The notes under the pieces: generated by a model
The model's database searches: none
Told to the model about the DNA's origin: nothing
Seen by the model: only the letters and a program-made list of their open reading frames with translations
Shown here: piece by piece, positions 1-7,888 of the stretch
Numbering within the stretch: the first letter of the stretch is position 1
Layout of the letters: the number at the start of each line of letters is the position of its first letter
Assembly (NCBI RefSeq): GCF_040253635.1
Contig: NZ_JBEJGX010000003.1
Span: forward strand, 8,767,501 to 8,831,500
DNA length: 64,000 bases
Reading direction: 5' to 3'
Origin: Streptomyces sp. Edi2
Lineage (GTDB): Bacteria; Actinomycetota; Actinomycetes; Streptomycetales; Streptomycetaceae
Position numbers and translations under genes: made by a program

Positions 1-1434
1 GCGGACGACCTCACCGGCAGCAATGCCACCGGCGCGCTCTATGCGCGACTGGGCCTGCGGGCGGTCACCGTCGGCGCCCTCGCCCAAGTGGAGCGCTACG
101 CCGACCGGGTGGACGTTCTCGTCATCAACACCGCATCGCGGCACCGGCCCCCGGACCGCGCCGCCGCGGCCGTCCGGGCCGCCGTCAGGACAGCGGGCGC
201 GGCACCCCTGATCGTCAAGCGCGTCGACACCACTCTGCGGGGCAACCCCGGCAGCGAACTCGACCCGCTGGTGGACGTCCTGGCCGCCCGGGAACCCGCG
301 GCCAGGATCCGGACGCTGGCCGTACCCGCCTTCCCCGACGCCGGCCGCACCACGGTCGGCGGACTGCATCTGGTCGACGGCGTCCCGCTGACCCGTACGC
401 CGGTGGCCCGCGACCCGTTCGACCCCGTCCGGCACTCCCGGGTCGCGGCCGTGCTCGGCGCGCAGAGCGGGCGCAGCACGGGCGAGCTCGCCCTGGACGT
501 GGTGGAGCGGGGGCCCGACGCGGTCGCCGCGGCGCTGCGGGAGAGCCCGGCCGAGATCGTGGTCTGCGACGCCACCGAGAACGCACATCTGCGCACGGTC
601 GCGAGGGCCGCCGCCCGCCTCGCCGCCGAGGACCGGACCCGCTGGGTCGCGCTGGACTCCGGCCCGTTCGGCGCCGCCCTCGCCGGTGAACTGGGCCTGC
701 GGCCCGCAGACGGCGAGCCCGCCCGCATCCTGGCGGTCGTCGGCAGCGTCACCGACCGCACCCGCGCCCAGCTGACCCGCACGGAAACCGCGCTCGGCGC
801 CCGCTGGGCCGATCTCGACCCCGCCGCCCCTGACCCCGACGCGGTACTGGCCCGGTTGCGCGCGGCGGCAGCGGAGGGCGCCACGTTGCTCGGCGTCCGG
901 GTGGCCGCCGGCCCGCCGGCCCCCGCCACCGGATCCGCTGCCGGTTCCCCTGCCGAATCCGCCACTGCATCCGCTGCCGGTTCCCCTGCCGAATCCGCCA
1001 CTGCATCCGCTGCCGGTTCCCCTGCCGAATCCGCCACTGCATCCGCTGCCGGTTCCCCTGCCGAATCCGCCACTGCATCCGCTGCCGGATCCGCTGCCGG
1101 GTCCGCCCCTCGCGCCGCCGCCCGCATCCTGCGCGCACTCGCCGAGATCGCCCGCCGCGCGGTCGTCGAGCTGTGCCCCGGCGGCCTGTACGCCTCCGGC
1201 GGCGATGTCGCCGCCGCGGTCACCTCGGCACTGGGCGCCGACGGCTTCGCCATCGAGACCGAGGTGCTGCCGCTCGCCATCGCGGGGCACCTGGTGGGCG
1301 GCCCGCACGACGGTCTGCTCTTCGCCACGAAGGGCGGTCTGATCGGCGGCCCCGACGCCGCCCGTGACTGCCTGGAACACCTGCGCGCGGCCTGCACCCG
1401 GCACACCCTCGGCCCCACCCTGAGCACGGCCTGA
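1..1434 (+). CDS. Four-carbon acid-sugar kinase, DUF1537 family (5' partial)
   Basis: The gene starts outside the window; its frame is open from base 1. The family phosphorylates C4 sugar acids (D-threonate, D-erythronate or 3-oxo-tetronate) with ATP in the cytoplasm. The first visible residues, ADDLTGSNATGA, form the N-terminal substrate-site motif, so only a few residues are missing. The C-terminal nucleotide-binding half ends with a GGLIGGPDAA segment. The visible 477 aa exceed the roughly 420 aa usual for the family because of a repeat-built Ala/Ser-rich insert at about residues 312-362, probably a surface linker between the two halves. It lies 25 bp upstream of a PdxA2-type dehydrogenase followed by an MFS carrier. 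This is the DUF1537-PdxA2-transporter arrangement known for D-threonate/D-erythronate catabolism, so a DtnK/DenK role is more likely than OtnK. The exact substrate cannot be read from sequence. Confidence 0.9.
   Translation, partial: ADDLTGSNATGALYARLGLRAVTVGALAQVERYADRVDVLVINTASRHRPPDRAAAAVRAAVRTAGAAPLIVKRVDTTLRGNPGSELDPLVDVLAAREPAARIRTLAVPAFPDAGRTTVGGLHLVDGVPLTRTPVARDPFDPVRHSRVAAVLGAQSGRSTGELALDVVERGPDAVAAALRESPAEIVVCDATENAHLRTVARAAARLAAEDRTRWVALDSGPFGAALAGELGLRPADGEPARILAVVGSVTDRTRAQLTRTETALGARWADLDPAAPDPDAVLARLRAAAAEGATLLGVRVAAGPPAPATGSAAGSPAESATASAAGSPAESATASAAGSPAESATASAAGSPAESATASAAGSAAGSAPRAAARILRALAEIARRAVVELCPGGLYASGGDVAAAVTSALGADGFAIETEVLPLAIAGHLVGGPHDGLLFATKGGLIGGPDAARDCLEHLRAACTRHTLGPTLSTA
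934..1086 (+). repeat. 36-bp in-frame tandem repeat, four perfect copies
   Basis: Four perfect copies of a 36-bp unit occupy 934-969, 970-1005, 1006-1041 and 1042-1077, followed by a partial fifth copy. Each unit encodes SAAGSPAESATA and keeps the kinase frame. Perfect identity at the DNA level, including third codon positions, implies recent expansion by slippage or unequal recombination rather than selection on the protein. Confidence 0.97.
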
Positions 1435-1459
1435 ACACCACACCCCGAAAGGCGCTCCC

Positions 1460-2563
1460 ATGACCCAGCCTCCGACCCGGTCTCAGCAGGCGACCGACGA
1501 CCGGACGGCCGCCACCGGCCGTTCCGCCTCCGACGGCCCGCTGCCCCTCCTGGCGGTCACTCTCGGCGATCCCGTCGGAATCGGCCCCGAGATCACCGCC
1601 CGCACCCTCGCCGACCCGGCGACCAGCGCCCGCGGCCGCGGCCTCGCCGTCGGTGACGCCGCTGTACTGCGCCGCGCCGTCACGGTCTGCGGTCTGGACG
1701 TGAAGGTCAACGCGGTCGGCACGCCCGGTGAGGCACGCTTCGAGCCCGGCACCATCGATGTGCTCGACCTCGGGATCGCCCCCGCCGGCCTCCCGTGGGG
1801 GACGATCGACGCGGTGGCCGGCCGTTCCGCCGTGGCCGCGATCGAGGCCGCCACCAGCGCCGCGCTGGCCGGCGAGGTCGACGGCATCGTCACCTCACCG
1901 ATCAACAAGGAGGCGATCTGGGCGGCCGGTTCACAGCACCTCGGCCACACCGAGATGCTGGGCGAACTCACCGGCGCCGCCCACTTCGACACCATGTTCG
2001 TGGTCCGCGGCCTCAAGATCTTCTTCACCACCCGCCATGTCCCGCTGCGCAAGGCGCTCGACCAGATCACCGAGGAGCGGGTCGCCGCGAGCATCCGTCA
2101 CGCCGCCACCGCACTGCGCGTCTTCGGCCATGACGACCCGCGGCTCGCCGTGGCCGCGATCAACCCGCACGGCGGCGAGGGCGGCCACTTCGGCGACGAG
2201 GAGATCACCGTCCTGCGCCCGGCGGTGGAGAAGGCGGCCGCCGAGGGGCTGGGCGTCGTGGGCCCGATCCCCGCGGACTCGGTCTTCCACCAGGGCCTCG
2301 AAGGCCGCTTCGACGGCGTGCTGTCCCACTTCCACGACCAGGGCCATATCCCCGCCAAGACCGTCGACTTCGACGGCACCGTGTCCGTCACCGTGGGCCT
2401 GCCGATCCTGCGCACCTCCGTCGACCACGGCACCGCGTTCGACATCGCCGGCAGCGGCCGCGCCTCCCACGGCACGATGGCTGCTGCCTTCCGTGCCGCC
2501 GCCGGCTTCAGCCGTTTCACCGACCGGATCCGCGCCGCCTACGGAACGGCGGCCGACCGGTGA
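1460..2563 (+). CDS. pdxA2: 4-phospho-D-threonate/erythronate dehydrogenase (PdxA2 family)
   Basis: NAD-dependent oxidative decarboxylase of the PdxA family, 367 aa. In acid-sugar pathways it converts 4-phospho-tetronate to DHAP and CO2. In vitamin B6 synthesis its paralogue uses 4-phosphohydroxythreonine. The signature near the N-terminus is TLGDPVGIGPEI. Candidate metal ligands are His193 (TTRHVPL), His237 (INPHGGEGG) and His292 (FHDQGH), spaced 44 and 55 residues apart as in E. coli PdxA. A roughly 30-residue polar N-terminal extension precedes the domain. A GAAAGG ribosome site lies about 10 bp before the ATG. Position between a DUF1537 kinase and an MFS carrier supports the catabolic PdxA2 role over pyridoxine synthesis; no other B6 gene is nearby. 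The stop overlaps the next start as GTGA. Confidence 0.9.
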   Translation: MTQPPTRSQQATDDRTAATGRSASDGPLPLLAVTLGDPVGIGPEITARTLADPATSARGRGLAVGDAAVLRRAVTVCGLDVKVNAVGTPGEARFEPGTIDVLDLGIAPAGLPWGTIDAVAGRSAVAAIEAATSAALAGEVDGIVTSPINKEAIWAAGSQHLGHTEMLGELTGAAHFDTMFVVRGLKIFFTTRHVPLRKALDQITEERVAASIRHAATALRVFGHDDPRLAVAAINPHGGEGGHFGDEEITVLRPAVEKAAAEGLGVVGPIPADSVFHQGLEGRFDGVLSHFHDQGHIPAKTVDFDGTVSVTVGLPILRTSVDHGTAFDIAGSGRASHGTMAAAFRAAAGFSRFTDRIRAAYGTAADR

Positions 2564-3882
2564 CGGACACCGGCCCGCAGCCGACCCCGCAGTCGCCGCC
2601 CGCGGCACCCACGACGCCCGCGCCACCCACGACGCCCGCCAAGCGCTGGGTCTACGTCATCCCGGTCGCCGCGATCATGTACATGCTGGCGTACCTCGAC
2701 CGGAACAACGTCTCCGTCATCCTCCCCTACATGCACGGCGATCTACGGCTGTCCAACACCGACAAGGGGATGGTCGGCGGGGTCTTCTTCCTCGGCTATG
2801 TCTTCCTGCAGATCCCGGCCGCGATCCTCGCCCAGCGCTGGAGCGCCCGTAAGACCGTCCTCCTCCTCATGCTGGCGTGGGGGGTGGCCGCGTCGCTGTC
2901 CGGTCTCGTGCAGACCAAGTCGCAGTTCTACGCGGCCCGTTTCGTGCTGGGACTCTTCGAGGGCGGCGTCTGGCCCGCCGTACTCATCCTGCTCGCCTCG
3001 TGGTTCCCGCTGCGGGAGCGGGCCCGGGCCAACGCCTTGTGGATGGCCTGTCTGCCGCTCGCCTCGGTCCTGATGGCACCGCTGTCGGGGTGGATGCTCG
3101 ACCAGGGCAGCTGGCGCTGGGTGCTGGTGCTGCAGGGTGTCCCGCCCCTGGTGTGGGCGGTGGTCTGGTGGTTCGCGGTCGCCGACCGGCCCGCGCAGGC
3201 CCGGTGGATCTCCCGCGCGGAGGCCGGTCACGTGGAGCGCGCGATCGCCGCCGACGAAGCCGCCAAACCACCGGCGGGCAGCGGCTCGTACCTCGATGCG
3301 GTCAAGCAGAAGCCGGTCCTCGTCCTCATCGGCGTCTACTTCTTCTGGATCACCGGCTTCTACGGCTTCAATCTGTGGCTGCCGTCGGTCATCAAAGAGC
3401 TGACACACGACGGCTCGTCCACCGAGGTCGGACTGCTCACCGCGATCCCGTTCACCGTGGCACTGGCCGTGATGATCGCCAACGCCGCCTGGTCCGACCG
3501 CACGGGCCGACGACGCCAGGCGGTGGCCGTCCCGCTCGTCGTGGGCATCGCCGCACTGCTGCTGGGACAGGCCGTGGACGGCGCTCTGCCCCGGATGCTG
3601 CTGCTGTGTGTGACGGCCGCCGCGGTCTACGCACCGTACGGACCGTTCTGGGCGATCCCCGGCGAACTGCTGCGCTTCGAGGTGGTGGCCGTCGCCATGG
3701 GGCTGATCAACGCCCTCGGAAACCTCGGCGGATTCGCCGGGCCCTATCTGGTCGGCTGGCTGACCGACGCCACCGGCTCCAGCGTGACCGGCTTCGCGGT
3801 GCTGTCCGCCTTCCTCGCCGTGGCCGTGGCACTGGTGACCCTGGGCCTGCGACCGGGCATACGCCCACTACGGCGTACCTGA
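2560..3882 (+). CDS. MFS transporter, anion:cation symporter-type (acid-sugar uptake)
   Basis: A 440-aa, roughly 12-helix major facilitator. The N-terminal cytoplasmic stretch is rich in Pro/Thr/Ala (repeated APTTPA-like units). The first helix segment reads YVIPVAAIMYMLAYLDRNNVS, with the YLDRxN motif of the hexuronate/galactonate/tartrate (ACS) group. A loop motif of the type WSARKT follows helix 2. The GTG start overlaps the pdxA2 stop by 4 bp, so translation is coupled and the protein is most simply the importer for the tetronate used by the two upstream enzymes. No terminator is obvious right after the stop. Substrate assignment comes from context only. Confidence 0.88.
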   Translation: MTDTGPQPTPQSPPAAPTTPAPPTTPAKRWVYVIPVAAIMYMLAYLDRNNVSVILPYMHGDLRLSNTDKGMVGGVFFLGYVFLQIPAAILAQRWSARKTVLLLMLAWGVAASLSGLVQTKSQFYAARFVLGLFEGGVWPAVLILLASWFPLRERARANALWMACLPLASVLMAPLSGWMLDQGSWRWVLVLQGVPPLVWAVVWWFAVADRPAQARWISRAEAGHVERAIAADEAAKPPAGSGSYLDAVKQKPVLVLIGVYFFWITGFYGFNLWLPSVIKELTHDGSSTEVGLLTAIPFTVALAVMIANAAWSDRTGRRRQAVAVPLVVGIAALLLGQAVDGALPRMLLLCVTAAAVYAPYGPFWAIPGELLRFEVVAVAMGLINALGNLGGFAGPYLVGWLTDATGSSVTGFAVLSAFLAVAVALVTLGLRPGIRPLRRT

Positions 3883-4280
3883 CAGCCCCCAGCGCATTTC
3901 TTCCGTAGATATTTTGACGGGTAATCAGATTTAAAAGGGCGATTGCTGTGCCTTTCTCCGCTGTCCGTCATCACCTCGAACGGGCGACGCCTGTAAGGCA
4001 ATTCCCGGCGCACCGGTCCGCGTCCAGGGGGCCGCTCGTCTTCGCGGCCGAACGACCCCCGCTGGCGGGGAACGGGCTCTTCCCGTAAGCGTGTTGGGGG
4101 TGTACACGCCCTGCGGGAGAAGCCCGTTCGGTGTCGGCCCGACCGGGTGCGCCCTTCGTGCGGACCGGGGAACGATTACTCCGACTCACGCAATTAACGA
4201 TGGGTCAGGTTTTGGGAGGTTCTGTGAAGGTGATTCCTGAAAAGGTCGATATACCCCTTTGATCCTCCTGAGGAGCACAC
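3883..4280. other. Non-coding spacer with AT-rich patch and long hairpin
   Basis: No credible gene. Bases 3895-3960 are unusually AT-rich for this genome. Bases 4070-4129 form a long inverted repeat (separate entry). About 200 bp before the next gene the sequence becomes moderately AT-rich again (4190-4260), a plausible promoter region for the small secreted protein at 4281. Confidence 0.6.
4070..4129. terminator. Two-tier hairpin, likely terminator of the acid-sugar operon
   Basis: The outer arms 4070-4085 (GAACGGGCTCTTCCCG) and 4114-4129 (CGGGAGAAGCCCGTTC) are complementary except at two positions. Inside the loop, GCGTGT (4089-4094) pairs with ACACGC (4104-4109). It sits nearly 190 bp after the MFS stop, which is far for a simple terminator, so a structured small RNA or leader is an alternative. 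Confidence 0.55.
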
Positions 4281-4499
4281 ATGCGCATCCGCGCCGCGAT
4301 CGCAGCCAGCGCCCTGGCCACCACTATCGTCATGGGCGGTGCGAGCGCCGCCCTGGCTCACGGCAAGGACCGCCACCACCACAACCACCACGGTCACTAC
4401 GCCTCCTGCTGGCTCTCCGCGGGCGTCCTCGAGCACGTCGGCCCGGTCTTCAGCGAGGGCTGCGAGAACGGCGGCTGGGGCGGCGGCAACCGGCGGTAA
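4281..4499 (+). CDS. Small secreted His-rich protein, unknown function
   Basis: A 72-aa protein with a classical signal peptide: MRIR, a hydrophobic stretch, then an ALA-H cleavage site at about residue 26. The mature part of about 46 residues starts with a cluster of seven histidines in HGKDRHHHNHHGHY, contains two cysteines (CWLS and EGCENGG) that could form one disulfide, and ends in a Gly/Trp/Asn-rich tail. A GAGGAG ribosome site precedes the ATG and a hairpin follows the stop. I do not recognise the family. The His cluster suggests binding of Zn, Ni or Cu outside the cell, but no metal-uptake or sensor genes lie next to it. Confidence 0.8.
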   Translation: MRIRAAIAASALATTIVMGGASAALAHGKDRHHHNHHGHYASCWLSAGVLEHVGPVFSEGCENGGWGGGNRR

Positions 4500-4514
4500 T
4501 CCCGAGCGCTGTCC

Positions 4515-4564
4515 AGCCGGTGCCGGCCGAGAGGACCAGGAGTCCGCTTCGGTCGGCACCGGCT
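4515..4564. terminator. Rho-independent-type hairpin after the His-rich gene
   Basis: AGCCGGTGCCGGCCGA (4515-4530) pairs with TCGGTCGGCACCGGCT (4549-4564), 15 of 16 positions matching, beginning 15 bp after the stop of the His-rich gene. No U-tract follows, as is usual in Streptomyces. Confidence 0.75.
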
Positions 4565-4686
4565 GTATGTCCGGGCTGCTCGCCGGGCCCGGAGCCTGCG
4601 TCAGCCGGCCAGGAAGGCCGGCAGATCGGCGTGGAAGTCCGAGACATGGCCGCGGGGCCCGTTGAGGCGGCTGTTCCCCGGGCCCC

Positions 4687-5007
4687 TCAACAACGGTCGG
4701 TCGACGGGACGTTGCCCCGCCGTCTGCGGACGCTCGCGACCAGCCCCGCGCCGGCCAGCAGGGTCAGACCGGCCATCGTGCCGAAGCCCATGAACACCAG
4801 TGGCTTGGTCCACGTCGCCGCCTCGGCGGGCTTCGCGGCCGGCCGGGCGGCACGGCCCACCGTCGAGGCCGCGCCCGGCCCTGCGGTGGCGCACACGGTG
4901 ACGGACACCGCGGCGAGCAGCGCGACGAGAAGAGCGATGGGGAGAGCGACGGGGAGGTGCCCACGGCAAAGACGGCTCAGCGGGCCCGGGGCGGGTGGTG
5001 CGGACAT
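4687..5007 (-). CDS. Small two-helix membrane protein, unknown function
   Basis: A 106-aa protein starting MSAPPAPGP. One hydrophobic segment at about residues 18-40 (VALPIALLVALLAAVSVTV) could be an uncleaved signal anchor or signal peptide. An Ala/Pro-rich linker follows, then a second membrane segment (LVFMGFGTMAGLTLLAGAGL) and a basic tail VRRRRG. This is an LPXTG-less 'secreted then anchored' layout often seen in small actinobacterial cell-envelope proteins. The frame stays open further upstream, but the ATG at 5007 is preceded by GGAGAA at a good distance and the upstream part has no protein-like character. It diverges from the P450 gene. Confidence 0.65.
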   Translation of the reverse strand: MSAPPAPGPLSRLCRGHLPVALPIALLVALLAAVSVTVCATAGPGAASTVGRAARPAAKPAEAATWTKPLVFMGFGTMAGLTLLAGAGLVASVRRRRGNVPSTDRC

Positions 5008-5281
5008 GCGATTCTCACTTCTCCGCCTCGACGGGGAGGCTGCTGGATCGAGGTTGCCGGATCCCAGCGTTTCCGGCCTCGGCCGGAAGAGCGTGTCGTG
5101 GGAGGCAGAAGAGTGAAGGCGACCGCCCATCCGGGTGGTGGCCGGCCCTGCGGGGCATCCTGGCGCCCCGGCCCTTCGCTCAACGAAGCGCTCTGGACGG
5201 GCCCGGCGCCGTGCCCTAGCGTCACAAGCCGGCCGGGCCCCGCCGCGCGGGTCCGATTCCACCCAGGGAAGCCGAGGACAC

Positions 5282-6541
5282 GTGGTGACCACTCTCCCGC
5301 AGCCGCCCGACATCCTGTCACCGGAGTTCGCGGCGGACCCCTATCCCGCGTACCGCATCCTGCGTGAGCACTATCCGCTCTTCCACGACAAGGGAACCGA
5401 CAGCTATCTGCTCTCGCGGTACGAGGACGTGGCACGGGCCTTCCGCGAGCCGGTGTTCACCACCGACAACTACGAGTGGCAGCTCGAACCGGCGCACGGC
5501 GGCCGGACCCTCCCCCAGATGAGCGGCCGTGAGCACGCCGTGCGCCGTTCCCTGGTGGCCCCCGCCTTCCGCGGCCGGGAACTGCGGGAGAAGTTCCTGC
5601 CGGTCATCGAGCGCAACGCGAGGGAGCTGATCGACGCGTTCCGCGGTGACGCGGATGCCGATCTGGTGGGGCAGTTCGCCACCCGCTTCCCGATCAACGT
5701 GATCGTCGACATGCTCGGTCTGGACCGGGCCGACCACGACCGCTTCCACGGCTGGTACGCCTCCGTCGTCGGCTTCCTGTCCAATCTGGCCCAGGACCCC
5801 GAGACCGCGGCAGCCGGCCGGCGCGCCGGTGAGGAACTTGCCGCCTACCTGCGGCCGATCCTGGCCGAACGGCGTGCCGCACCCGGTGACGACCTGCTCT
5901 CCGGCCTGTGCACCACGGAGGTCGAGGGCACCCGGATGAACGATCAGGACATCACCTCGTTCGTCAGCCTGCTGCTGGCGGCCGGCGGCGAGACCACGGA
6001 CAAGGCCCTCGCCGCCCTGTTCCGTAACCTGCTGGCCCACCCCGACCAGTTCGCCGCCGTACGCGCCGACCGGTCGCTGATTCCCGCGGCCTTCGCCGAG
6101 ACCCTGCGCTACACCCCGCCGGTCCAGATGATCATGCGTCAGCCCGCTGCCGAGGTCACCCTCAGCGGTGGCACGGTCCCCGCGGGCGCCACGGTCACCT
6201 GCCTGATCGGCTCCGCCAACCGTGATGAGCGCCGCTACGCACGGCCCGCCGCCTTCGATATCTTCCGCACCGATCTGACCACCGCCACGGCCTTCAGCGC
6301 CGCCGCCGACCACGTGGCCTTCGCCCTCGGCCGGCACTTCTGCGTAGGCGCACTCCTGGCCAGGACCGAGATCGAGGTCGGAGCCAACCAGTTGCTCGAC
6401 GCGTTCCCCGCCATGGGCTTCGCGGAGGACGCCGCGCCCGCCGACGAGGGAGTGTTCACCCGGGGGCCGGCCCGGCTGCGGGTGCGGCTCGGGCCGGGTG
6501 AGGGCGCGGCACGGACTGCCGGAGCTGCCGGTACTGCCTGA
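5282..6541 (+). CDS. Cytochrome P450
   Basis: Soluble bacterial class I P450, 419 aa from the GTG at 5282 (a second GTG follows directly), preceded by GAGGA. The oxygen-activating I-helix reads AAGGETTDKAL, the K-helix ExxR is in ETLRYTP, and the haem loop is FALGRHFCVG with the thiolate Cys at about residue 354. The enzyme hydroxylates or otherwise oxidises a small organic substrate using electrons from a ferredoxin and reductase, and none is encoded beside it. The N-terminus resembles CYP105/107-type actinobacterial enzymes. Its stop lies 14 bp from the convergent stop of an MFS pump. No biosynthetic cluster surrounds it, so the substrate is unknown. Confidence 0.92.
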   Translation: MVTTLPQPPDILSPEFAADPYPAYRILREHYPLFHDKGTDSYLLSRYEDVARAFREPVFTTDNYEWQLEPAHGGRTLPQMSGREHAVRRSLVAPAFRGRELREKFLPVIERNARELIDAFRGDADADLVGQFATRFPINVIVDMLGLDRADHDRFHGWYASVVGFLSNLAQDPETAAAGRRAGEELAAYLRPILAERRAAPGDDLLSGLCTTEVEGTRMNDQDITSFVSLLLAAGGETTDKALAALFRNLLAHPDQFAAVRADRSLIPAAFAETLRYTPPVQMIMRQPAAEVTLSGGTVPAGATVTCLIGSANRDERRYARPAAFDIFRTDLTTATAFSAAADHVAFALGRHFCVGALLARTEIEVGANQLLDAFPAMGFAEDAAPADEGVFTRGPARLRVRLGPGEGAARTAGAAGTA

Positions 6542-6555
6542 GGCTGCCGGGCAGT

Positions 6556-7755
6556 TCAGCCGGCGGCCGTCGGAGGCCGGCGCAGTACGTAGAGGCCGAC
6601 GGTGACGGCCAGCGCGATGACGCAGGCGGCGAAGGCCAGGCCGGCGCCGCGCAGGCCGAGCACCAGCGTGAGCGCTCCGACGCCGACGACCGGCAGGGAG
6701 ATGCCGAGGTAGGCAACGAGGAAGAAGGCCGAGATGGTGCCGCCCCGGTGCTCGGGTGGTGCCGCGCGGCCCACGGCGGTCAGACCGGCGCGGAACGCCA
6801 GGCCCTGGCCCATCCCGCCGCACACCGCACCGATGACCAGCACCGGCAGTGAGGTCACGGCCAGCGAGGTGGCGACGAGTACCAGGCCCGCCACCAGCAC
6901 CAGGCAGCCGCCAGGAAGGGCCCTGCGCACACCGATCCGTTCCGTGAGCGACTGTCCGGCGGTCGACCCCAGGAACACCGTGAAGACGATGAGCCCGGCA
7001 ACGGCCAGGTTGCGGACGCCCAGGGTCTGGCCGACGAAGCTCGGTGCGACCGCGGTGAACAGTCCCAGGAGGGAGAAGCCGGCGAAGGCGGCGACGGCCG
7101 CGGGGGTGAAGACACCCCGCACTTCGGGCGGCAGCCGAAGGGCCCGCGGCCGCAGTGTCCGTGGGCGGTGCGGATGCCCGACGGTCTCCGGCAGAAGCCA
7201 GGTCGCCGCGGCCGCCACCGCCACCAGCACCAGGTGCGCCAGGAACGGCAGGGTCAACGGCCACGGTGCGTACTGGGCCAGCAGGCCCGACAGCAACGGG
7301 CCGCAGCCGAGACCGCCCATGTTCGCGGCGGTGGCGGCAAATCCCGCCCGCGCTTCCTGGCCCGGCTTCGCCAGCTCCAGCACGGACGCCGTGGCCGCGC
7401 CGCTGAACAGCCCCGCGGCAAACCCGGAGAGCATCCGCCCCAGCAGCAGCATCGGCAGCCCGCCCTCGAAGATGAAGCACAGGGCACTCGCCGCCGACAA
7501 CCCCAGGGCGCAGAACAGCACCGGGCGCCGGCCCACCTCGTCGGAGAGATGGCCCGCGAGGAGGAGCACCGTGATCACACCGAGGGCGTACACGGCGAAG
7601 ACCACGGTCACCATCAGCTCGGAGAATCCCAGCTGCTCGCGATAGAGCCCGTACAGCGGGGTGGGAAGTGTCGTGCCGGCCATGCCGATCGCGAACACGC
7701 CCGCCGCCACCGGATAGCCGGGCCGCCAGGAGCCGCCCGTGCGATCGCTGATCAT
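6556..7755 (-). CDS. MFS transporter (drug or metabolite efflux type)
   Basis: A 399-aa, 12-helix major facilitator from the ATG at 7755 (MISDRTGG). Motif A between helices 2 and 3 reads GHLSDEVGRRPV. Helix 1 contains FAIGMAGTTLPTPLYGLY, with a TLPTPLY pattern typical of the 'MFS_1' permeases annotated as multidrug or sugar exporters. Long reading frame continues upstream of the chosen ATG but is low-complexity and Arg/Pro-rich. It converges on the P450, so the two are not an operon. Export of a P450 product is conceivable but unsupported. Confidence 0.85.
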   Translation of the reverse strand: MISDRTGGSWRPGYPVAAGVFAIGMAGTTLPTPLYGLYREQLGFSELMVTVVFAVYALGVITVLLLAGHLSDEVGRRPVLFCALGLSAASALCFIFEGGLPMLLLGRMLSGFAAGLFSGAATASVLELAKPGQEARAGFAATAANMGGLGCGPLLSGLLAQYAPWPLTLPFLAHLVLVAVAAAATWLLPETVGHPHRPRTLRPRALRLPPEVRGVFTPAAVAAFAGFSLLGLFTAVAPSFVGQTLGVRNLAVAGLIVFTVFLGSTAGQSLTERIGVRRALPGGCLVLVAGLVLVATSLAVTSLPVLVIGAVCGGMGQGLAFRAGLTAVGRAAPPEHRGGTISAFFLVAYLGISLPVVGVGALTLVLGLRGAGLAFAACVIALAVTVGLYVLRRPPTAAG

Positions 7756-7839
7756 GGTCTCCAACGTAGGCTGCCGCCCGCCGTGGCGTCGAGAACCGCG
7801 GCAAGGACCCGCGGGCCGGGCCGTGGACGGGACGCAGGT

Positions 7840-7866
7840 GGTGCCCCCGCACGCGGCGGGGGCACC
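7840..7866 (-). terminator. Terminator of the M4 protease gene
   Basis: A perfect 11-bp stem: GGTGCCCCCGC (7840-7850) and GCGGGGGCACC (7856-7866), with a 5-nt loop. It begins 23 bp past the protease stop and also lies upstream of the MFS gene start. Confidence 0.88.
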
Positions 7867-7888
7867 ACACTGCACCTGGCCGGGGTGG

